64,000 nucleotides of DNA, taken from the NCBI RefSeq assembly GCF_003412465.1, contig NZ_QTJV01000004.1, forward strand, positions 186,001 through 250,000. Direction: 5' to 3'. The position numbers were made by a program, and so were the translations under genes. Numbering within the stretch: the stretch's first letter is position 1; the number at the start of each line of letters is the position of its first letter. The notes beneath the pieces are model-generated. The model was not told where the DNA came from, ran no database searches, and was given only the letters and a program-made list of their open reading frames with translations. This DNA comes from Chitinophaga silvisoli (GTDB lineage Bacteria > Bacteroidota > Bacteroidia > Chitinophagales > Chitinophagaceae). Of this stretch, positions 59,341-64,000 are shown piece after piece.

Positions 59341-60096
59341 TTAAATTGTAACTGTTGCTTCCAGATCATTGTCTACCAGCACGCGACCGCAATGCTCACA
59401 GATAATGATTTTCTTGCGTTGACGGATTTCCGCCTGACGTTGAGGAGGAATAGCATTGAAGCAACCACCGCAGGAATCGCGTACCACGGTAGCTACTGCC
59501 AGGCCGTTACGGTAGTTCTTACGGATTTTTTCGTAAGCTGCCAGCAGGCGGGGCTCTACCTTAGCACGAGCTTCATCGCTCTGCTTGCGGAAAGCTTTCT
59601 CTTCTTTCTCAGTTTCACCGATGATCTTTTCCAGTTCACCTTTCTTATGCTTCAGGTTCGCTTCTTTTTCAGCGATCGTTCTTTTTGCAGACTCCAGGGA
59701 ACGGCTCTTGTCCTTTACCTCATCGTTTGCATCGCGAATGTGTTTCTCAGCCAGCTTGATTTCCAGGGACTGCATTTCCAGTTCCTTGGTGATGGCTTCA
59801 AATTCACGGTTATTTTTTACGTTATCCTGTTGCTTCTCGTATTTCTTAATCAGGGCTTCTGATTCCTTGATCTGATTTTTCTTGTTAGAAATGAAGTCCT
59901 GAATGCCACGGATTTCGTCTTCCACATGGGACAGACGTGTGTTTAACCCTTCGATCTCGTCTTCCAGATCTTTAACTTCCATCGGCAACTCCCCCTTCAA
60001 CACCTGGATCTCGTCCAGTCTGGAGTCCATCTTCTGTAGTCTAAGTACAGACACCAATTTTTCCTCTACGGAGTAATCTTTATTTACAGTAGCCAT
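59341..60096 (-). CDS. Zinc-ribbon coiled-coil protein (C4-type, DUF164)
   Basis: A 251-residue protein. Residues 20-195 are a long coiled coil of heptad-like charged residues. The C-terminus has four cysteines in CxxC-N20-CxxC form (Cys209, Cys212, Cys233, Cys236; SCGGC then CEHC), a zinc ribbon. The family has a nucleic-acid-binding-like fold of unclear role. It is the second gene after the Nif3-like gene, whose stop lies 9 bp before it, an arrangement seen in many genomes. The pair probably works together. Confidence 0.9.
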   Translation of the reverse strand: MATVNKDYSVEEKLVSVLRLQKMDSRLDEIQVLKGELPMEVKDLEDEIEGLNTRLSHVEDEIRGIQDFISNKKNQIKESEALIKKYEKQQDNVKNNREFEAITKELEMQSLEIKLAEKHIRDANDEVKDKSRSLESAKRTIAEKEANLKHKKGELEKIIGETEKEEKAFRKQSDEARAKVEPRLLAAYEKIRKNYRNGLAVATVVRDSCGGCFNAIPPQRQAEIRQRKKIIICEHCGRVLVDNDLEATVTI

Positions 60097-60105
60097 GTAA
60101 TGTGT

Positions 60106-61200
60106 TTATAAATAATTTACCGGGTTTGTTCGAATGGTAGATTTAAGAGGCGCAAAATTAGGGAATTTTTCAGTCAATATATGAAAAAATAAGTCAACCG
60201 TAAACTGCTCACTCTCGAAATGTCCAACATCCGCTATAACTATTTGATTTTCAGCATCAAAAAACTCATGATATTTAAAGTCCGCAGAAATATAAGCATC
60301 CGCTCCTGCCCCAATTGCCCTTTTCAGGAGGAAACTTCCGGCTCCTCCGCAGAGTGCCACCCGTTTTACCGGCCTGCCCCTGAGTGGGGTATACCGAACG
60401 CAGCCGGTATCAAACTGTTGCTTCACGAACTTCAAAAATTCCATCTCGTCCATTGGCGCTTCCAGCTCCCCGATCAGTCCTGAACCTACCTGTGCATATT
60501 CATTTTCCAGTTTCACCACGTCGTAGGCCACTTCTTCATAAGGATGACTGGCTATAAGTGCCTTGATCACATATTGTTCCAAATATAAGGGAAAAATAAC
60601 CTCAAGTTTAGTTTCTGCCTCAGAATGACGGCTGCCGATCTCCCCGACATAAGGCTGGGTCCCGGTTCCGGCCTTAAAAGTCCCCTCTCCTGCCCCATTA
60701 AAGCTACATTCACTATATGCGCCAATATGTCCGGCACCGGCTGCAAATAATGCAGATCTTACCTTTTCGGCAGATGCATGGGGCACAAACGTGTATAATT
60801 TTCTTAATAAGTCTTTTTTAGGTGCCAATACCCGTGTATTTTTCAGGCTCAGCCGCTGGCCCATCATTTCGCAAACCCCGTTTCTTACGTTATCGAGGTT
60901 AGTATGGGCAGCATAGATAGCGATGTCATGCTTGATAGCCTTTATAGCTACCCGCTCTACATAATTATTACCATTGATCTTTTTCAGGCCTCCGAATACT
61001 ATGGGATGATGTGCCACTATCAGGTTGCAACCCTTGCTGATAGCCTCGTCAACCACCGCCTCGGTTGTATCCAGGGAAAGGAGTACCCCGCTTACATCCC
61101 AGTCAGCATTGCCGAACAGTAAACCAGCGTTATCATAACTTTCCTGGTACTGTAAGGGTGCAAATGCGGCAATAGCCGCTGTGATTTCTTTGATTTTCAT
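60106..61200 (-). CDS. Nif3-like dinuclear metal centre hexameric protein (GTP cyclohydrolase 1 type 2-like)
   Basis: A 364-residue protein with the DUF34/Nif3 fold. Metal ligands are in VAHHPIVFGG (His64, His65) and AAHTNLDN (His99, Asp103) and, near the C-terminus, ADVGHFESEQF (His, Glu). A middle insertion (about residues 135-225, the PII-like domain) fits the longer bacterial form. The biochemical role is uncertain. The ATG at 61200 is preferred over a TTG three codons earlier. It is divergent from the M32 peptidase, with only 50 bp between them. Confidence 0.93.
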   Translation of the reverse strand: MKIKEITAAIAAFAPLQYQESYDNAGLLFGNADWDVSGVLLSLDTTEAVVDEAISKGCNLIVAHHPIVFGGLKKINGNNYVERVAIKAIKHDIAIYAAHTNLDNVRNGVCEMMGQRLSLKNTRVLAPKKDLLRKLYTFVPHASAEKVRSALFAAGAGHIGAYSECSFNGAGEGTFKAGTGTQPYVGEIGSRHSEAETKLEVIFPLYLEQYVIKALIASHPYEEVAYDVVKLENEYAQVGSGLIGELEAPMDEMEFLKFVKQQFDTGCVRYTPLRGRPVKRVALCGGAGSFLLKRAIGAGADAYISADFKYHEFFDAENQIVIADVGHFESEQFTVDLFFHILTEKFPNFAPLKSTIRTNPVNYL

Positions 61201-61250
61201 GACAAGCAAATATGATGGGAATTATTTAAAATTGCAAAAAACTAAATGGC

Positions 61251-62759
61251 ATGACGACACAATCCTCGGGAGAATTGTACGCATCGTACAAAACGAAAAT
61301 GCAACAGATTGCCGATATACGCAATGCTATTGCTGTATTGGGATGGGATCAGGAAACTCACCTGCCGGAAAAAGGAGCCGCCTTCCGGGGGCAGCAGATC
61401 ACAACCCTCAGTACCCTGGCCCATGAATTATTTGTTGAAGACAAGCTGGGCGAACTGCTGCAAAACCTGCATACCCGCCAGGATCTGGACATCATTGCCT
61501 CCAAAAATGCAGCCCTCTCCCTGGAGGACTATGAGAAGAATAAGAAATACCCGGCCCGCTTCGTAGCTGAACTTTCTAATGCCACGAACGAATGCTACCA
61601 TGCATGGATCAAGGCCCGGAAAGCCAATGACTACAAGATCTTTGAACCGGTGCTGGCAAAAATGGTGGAACTTAAAAAACAGGAAGCGGACATCCTGGGA
61701 TACAATGGCCATCCCTACAACGCCCTGCTGAATGAGTATGAAAAAGGGGCCAATACCGCCATGCTGGATACCATCTTTGCGGATGTAAAAACTGCCCTTG
61801 CACCCCTGTTACAGCAAATTGAAGCCAAACCACAGGTTAATAAAGACTTCCTGCACCTGCATTACGACCGTAATAAACAATGGGAATTCGGTATCGAAAT
61901 ACTGAAAGCCATGGGATATGATATGAACGCCGGCAGGCAGGATATTTCAGAACATCCATTTACTACCAGCTTCAATCCACAGGATGTAAGGGTGACTACC
62001 CGGATCGATGAAAACGATTTTGGCAACATGACCTGGAGTTGTATCCACGAAGGCGGTCATGCACTGTACGAACAGGGCCTGCCTGTTGATAATTATGGAT
62101 TGCCATGTGGCGAAGCAGCCAGTTTAGGCATTCATGAATCACAGTCAAGATTATGGGAAAATAACGTAGGCCGCAGCCTCCCCTTCTGGCAATATCATTA
62201 TGCTGCCCTGCAGGCCCGCTTCCCTGAAAACCTGCAGCATGTATCGCTGGACGACTTTTATAAAGCGATCAACCAGGTAAAACCCTCCCTGATCCGTACC
62301 GAAGCCGATGAACTGACTTATCACTTCCATGTGATGATCCGTTATGAAATAGAAAAGGGATTGCTGGATGGCACTTACTCTACCAAAGACCTCAATGAAG
62401 TATGGAATAAGTACTATCGTGAATACCTGCACGTAGATGTACCAGATGATAATCAAGGAGTATTGCAGGACATTCACTGGTCACATGGCAGCTTCGGTTA
62501 TTTCCCGACTTACTCCCTGGGCAGCCTGTATGCAGCACAGTTTTTTATAGCTGCCCAGAAGCAGATCCCGGGATTGATTGAGCAGATCACAAAGGGAGAC
62601 TATAAACAATTACTTAGCTGGCTGCGCGATGAAATCCATCATCATGGCCGGTATTACACCAGCAATGAATTGTGTGAGAAGGTCACGGGAGAACCATTGG
62701 CTTTCAAGTACTTCCTGGATTATGCAACGGAAAAGTACCATCACATTTACAACGTATAA
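61251..62759 (+). CDS. Carboxypeptidase Taq, peptidase family M32
   Basis: A 502-residue metallocarboxypeptidase that removes C-terminal residues with broad specificity. The HExxH zinc motif is HEGGH (266-270) in SCIHEGGHALYEQGL. Typical segments are HPFTTSFNPQDVRVTTR, GIHESQSRLWEN (third ligand Glu) and EADELTYHFHVMIRYEIE. The length is standard and there is no signal peptide, so it is cytoplasmic. It is divergent from the Nif3-like gene and ends in a perfect terminator. Confidence 0.95.
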   Translation: MTTQSSGELYASYKTKMQQIADIRNAIAVLGWDQETHLPEKGAAFRGQQITTLSTLAHELFVEDKLGELLQNLHTRQDLDIIASKNAALSLEDYEKNKKYPARFVAELSNATNECYHAWIKARKANDYKIFEPVLAKMVELKKQEADILGYNGHPYNALLNEYEKGANTAMLDTIFADVKTALAPLLQQIEAKPQVNKDFLHLHYDRNKQWEFGIEILKAMGYDMNAGRQDISEHPFTTSFNPQDVRVTTRIDENDFGNMTWSCIHEGGHALYEQGLPVDNYGLPCGEAASLGIHESQSRLWENNVGRSLPFWQYHYAALQARFPENLQHVSLDDFYKAINQVKPSLIRTEADELTYHFHVMIRYEIEKGLLDGTYSTKDLNEVWNKYYREYLHVDVPDDNQGVLQDIHWSHGSFGYFPTYSLGSLYAAQFFIAAQKQIPGLIEQITKGDYKQLLSWLRDEIHHHGRYYTSNELCEKVTGEPLAFKYFLDYATEKYHHIYNV

Positions 62760-62763
62760 ATTA

Positions 62764-62810
62764 AAACAAAAAAGCTTTTGCACGATGGCAAAAGCTTTTT
62801 TGTTTGGATA
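62764..62810 (+). terminator. M32 peptidase terminator
   Basis: A perfect 18-bp stem, AAACAAAAAAGCTTTTGC / GCAAAAGCTTTTTTGTTT, with a 6-nt loop. It may also stop the convergent rhodanese-thioredoxin gene, whose end is 85 bp away. Confidence 0.88.
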
Positions 62811-62890
62811 ATGGCTTGCTGGTATAGGGATACGGTCCAGCTAATAGCAATAAAATAAATTCAATTGGCTTCGGCTTGCCACAGATGACA

Positions 62891-63553
62891 TTAGTTTAAT
62901 TCTACAACGCCTGTTTTTCTCCAGACTTCCTGTCCCTCTTTGTAAAGGATAAAAGTAGGTAAGGTAGTAGCCCCCAGCGTTTTAATTACATTAGTATCTT
63001 TGCTACCATCTACTTTTAACAGTTTAACACCTGCATGCGATTTCAAATAAGCAGCTACTACAGGCTCCATTTTCTGACAGGGAGGACACCAGTCAGCGCC
63101 TATCTCGATTAATACATCACCTTCAGATACCTTTCCTGTAAAGTCGATCAGCGTGAGCTGAGGGATATTATTCCCCCCTTCTACTTCGAGACCCGCACCT
63201 TTCCAGGCAGCTAGGCCACCCTCCAGTTCTACAACATTCGAGAATCCCTTATCGCGCATTTGCTTAGCTGCCGCAGCTGCACGGGGACCACTCAGGCAAT
63301 ATACATATACCGGTTGCTGCTTATTCAGGTACTGGATTCTTTCATTGAATTCCTCTTCCCTTGCAAAGTCAGCCTGCATAGCGTGTGGCAGGTGCCCGCT
63401 ACTGTATTCAGCCAAGGTACGTACATCAAATACCTGTACTCCCGATTGTTTAATTCCTGTCTGAAATACGTCAGGTTTTACCACATTGTTATTCTGTGCA
63501 AATACAGCAGTACTCATGCATAAAAGGAAAATGCATATAATAAATTTACACAT
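62891..63553 (-). CDS. Exported rhodanese-thioredoxin fusion
   Basis: A 220-residue protein in which one chain carries two redox/sulfur domains. Signal peptide MCKFIICIFLLCMSTAVFA (1-19). The rhodanese domain (25-125) has the active Cys86 in YVYCLSGPRAAAAA. The thioredoxin domain (130-220) has WCPPC (155-159, Cys156 and Cys159) in IGADWCPPCQKMEP. The order suggests that a periplasmic persulfide formed on the rhodanese could be reduced by the thioredoxin. The ATG at 63553 is chosen; an earlier ATG at 63646 would add 31 residues before the signal peptide. It is divergent from the PKD gene. Confidence 0.88.
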   Translation of the reverse strand: MCKFIICIFLLCMSTAVFAQNNNVVKPDVFQTGIKQSGVQVFDVRTLAEYSSGHLPHAMQADFAREEEFNERIQYLNKQQPVYVYCLSGPRAAAAAKQMRDKGFSNVVELEGGLAAWKGAGLEVEGGNNIPQLTLIDFTGKVSEGDVLIEIGADWCPPCQKMEPVVAAYLKSHAGVKLLKVDGSKDTNVIKTLGATTLPTFILYKEGQEVWRKTGVVELN

Positions 63554-63649
63554 CGTAAATTTGCCGTATATTGTTGAGCTTGTGCCAACAGATAAAGCTG
63601 GAATAACTTTTGTGTGATTTTCTTTTCTACTCTGAACCATTAACAATTT

Positions 63650-63692
63650 GTTTACGTTTACTTAACGTTACTCTTATACCGGACTAACGTTA
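63650..63692. promoter_or_regulatory. Repeated TAACGTTA palindromes in the divergent region
   Basis: TAACGTTA occurs at 63663-63670 and 63685-63692, with start-to-start distance of 22 bp. A related TTTACGTTTA lies at 63650-63659. The 22-bp spacing puts the two perfect 8-mers on the same face of the helix, as for two dimers of a regulator. The region separates the rhodanese-thioredoxin and PKD genes. Confidence 0.45.
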
Positions 63693-63764
63693 AAAAATTG
63701 AACCTTTATTATTTAAAACCTATGCTACTGTCGAATGCCGAACGACATTAGCCATATCCGGAGA

Positions 63765-64000
63765 ATGAAACACCAACGCCTAAGCCCTCTTGTCCGCACC
63801 TGGTATGCAGCTGCATACACTTGTGTAATGATTCTGCTCTCTGCTTTCAGCGTGCAGGCTCAAAACACAGCAGCATTCACTGCTGATAACTTTACAGGAT
63901 GTGGAACTGCCTATGTACAATTTATTAATCAGTCTACCACAGGAGGTTCAGCTTCCTGGGATTTTGGGGATGGAGGAGCGAAATCGACCCTCTGGAACCC
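63765..64000 (+). CDS. Exported PKD-domain protein, N-terminal fragment
   Basis: The gene runs off the right end; 78 codons and two bases are visible. A signal peptide occupies about residues 1-32 (MKHQRLSPLVRTWYAAAYTC and the VMILLSAFSVQA that follows). The mature part has the PKD-domain pattern FTGCGTAYVQFINQSTTGGSASWDFGDGG, split here around residue 61. SWDFGDG is the PKD signature. Such domains are usual in Bacteroidota surface adhesins and enzymes that carry a type IX sorting tail. An in-frame ATG at 63735 would add ten residues. The rest of the protein is unknown. Confidence 0.75.
   Translation, partial: MKHQRLSPLVRTWYAAAYTCVMILLSAFSVQAQNTAAFTADNFTGCGTAYVQFINQSTTGGSASWDFGDGGAKSTLWN

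Overview
The window looks like chromosomal DNA of a Bacteroidota bacterium, most likely a Chitinophagaceae member close to Chitinophaga. The grounds are two tandem SusC/SusD pairs, a DarA/DarB-type (flexirubin-like) lipid/pigment locus, and Bacteroidota promoters (TAnnTTTG at -7, sometimes TTTG about 19-21 nt upstream). Shine-Dalgarno sites are weak throughout. Genes are densely packed. I see no tRNA, rRNA, CRISPR array, transposase or clear prophage.

Layout. 1-9.3 kb: 5' end of a tagaturonate reductase gene, mnmA, an RsmB/NOP-type RNA methyltransferase, the 2-oxoglutarate dehydrogenase operon sucA-odhB, rpsT and a secreted M14 carboxypeptidase. 9.3-17.8 kb: a minus-strand biosynthetic block in two transcription units. 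darA and darB (dialkylresorcinol aromatase and ketosynthase) end at a terminator. After it come a small unknown gene, a BtrH-like protein, an ABC ATPase and permease, an acyl carrier protein, a FabF-like ketosynthase and a cysteine-less ketosynthase partner. 18-22.5 kb: methyltransferase, GIN-domain protein, guaA and a lipoprotein binding protein.

22.5-31.2 kb: the ligase-associated DNA-repair set (exonuclease, ATP-dependent ligase, DEXH helicase, PdeM phosphoesterase), interrupted by an Lrp regulator and an LD-carboxypeptidase, then a histone-deacetylase-family protein. 31.2-37.3 kb: cupin, an orphan XRE/S24 self-cleaving repressor with a visible palindromic operator, small membrane proteins, aspartokinase, an Ldh-family dehydrogenase and DUF3467. 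37.3-47 kb: two susC-susD operons, each preceded by an AT-rich region with short tandem repeats of about 16 bp. 47.7-50 kb: a secreted helix-hairpin-helix protein fused to a probable outer-membrane barrel, overlapping a second secreted protein.

50-64 kb is mostly housekeeping: deoxynucleoside kinase, trpS, gatC, two orphan ABC ATPases around a cobalamin adenosyltransferase, fabI, recN with a TPR protein, a zinc-ribbon/Nif3 pair, an M32 carboxypeptidase, a periplasmic rhodanese-thioredoxin fusion and the start of a PKD-domain protein.

I saw no single striking new system. The leads I rank highest are a compound operator shared by the S24 repressor promoter and a second intergenic site 1.5 kb away, the repeat-rich susC leaders (one with a duplicated 5' leader), the HhH-barrel fusion, and the split pigment and repair loci. 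All motif searches were by eye and are not exhaustive.
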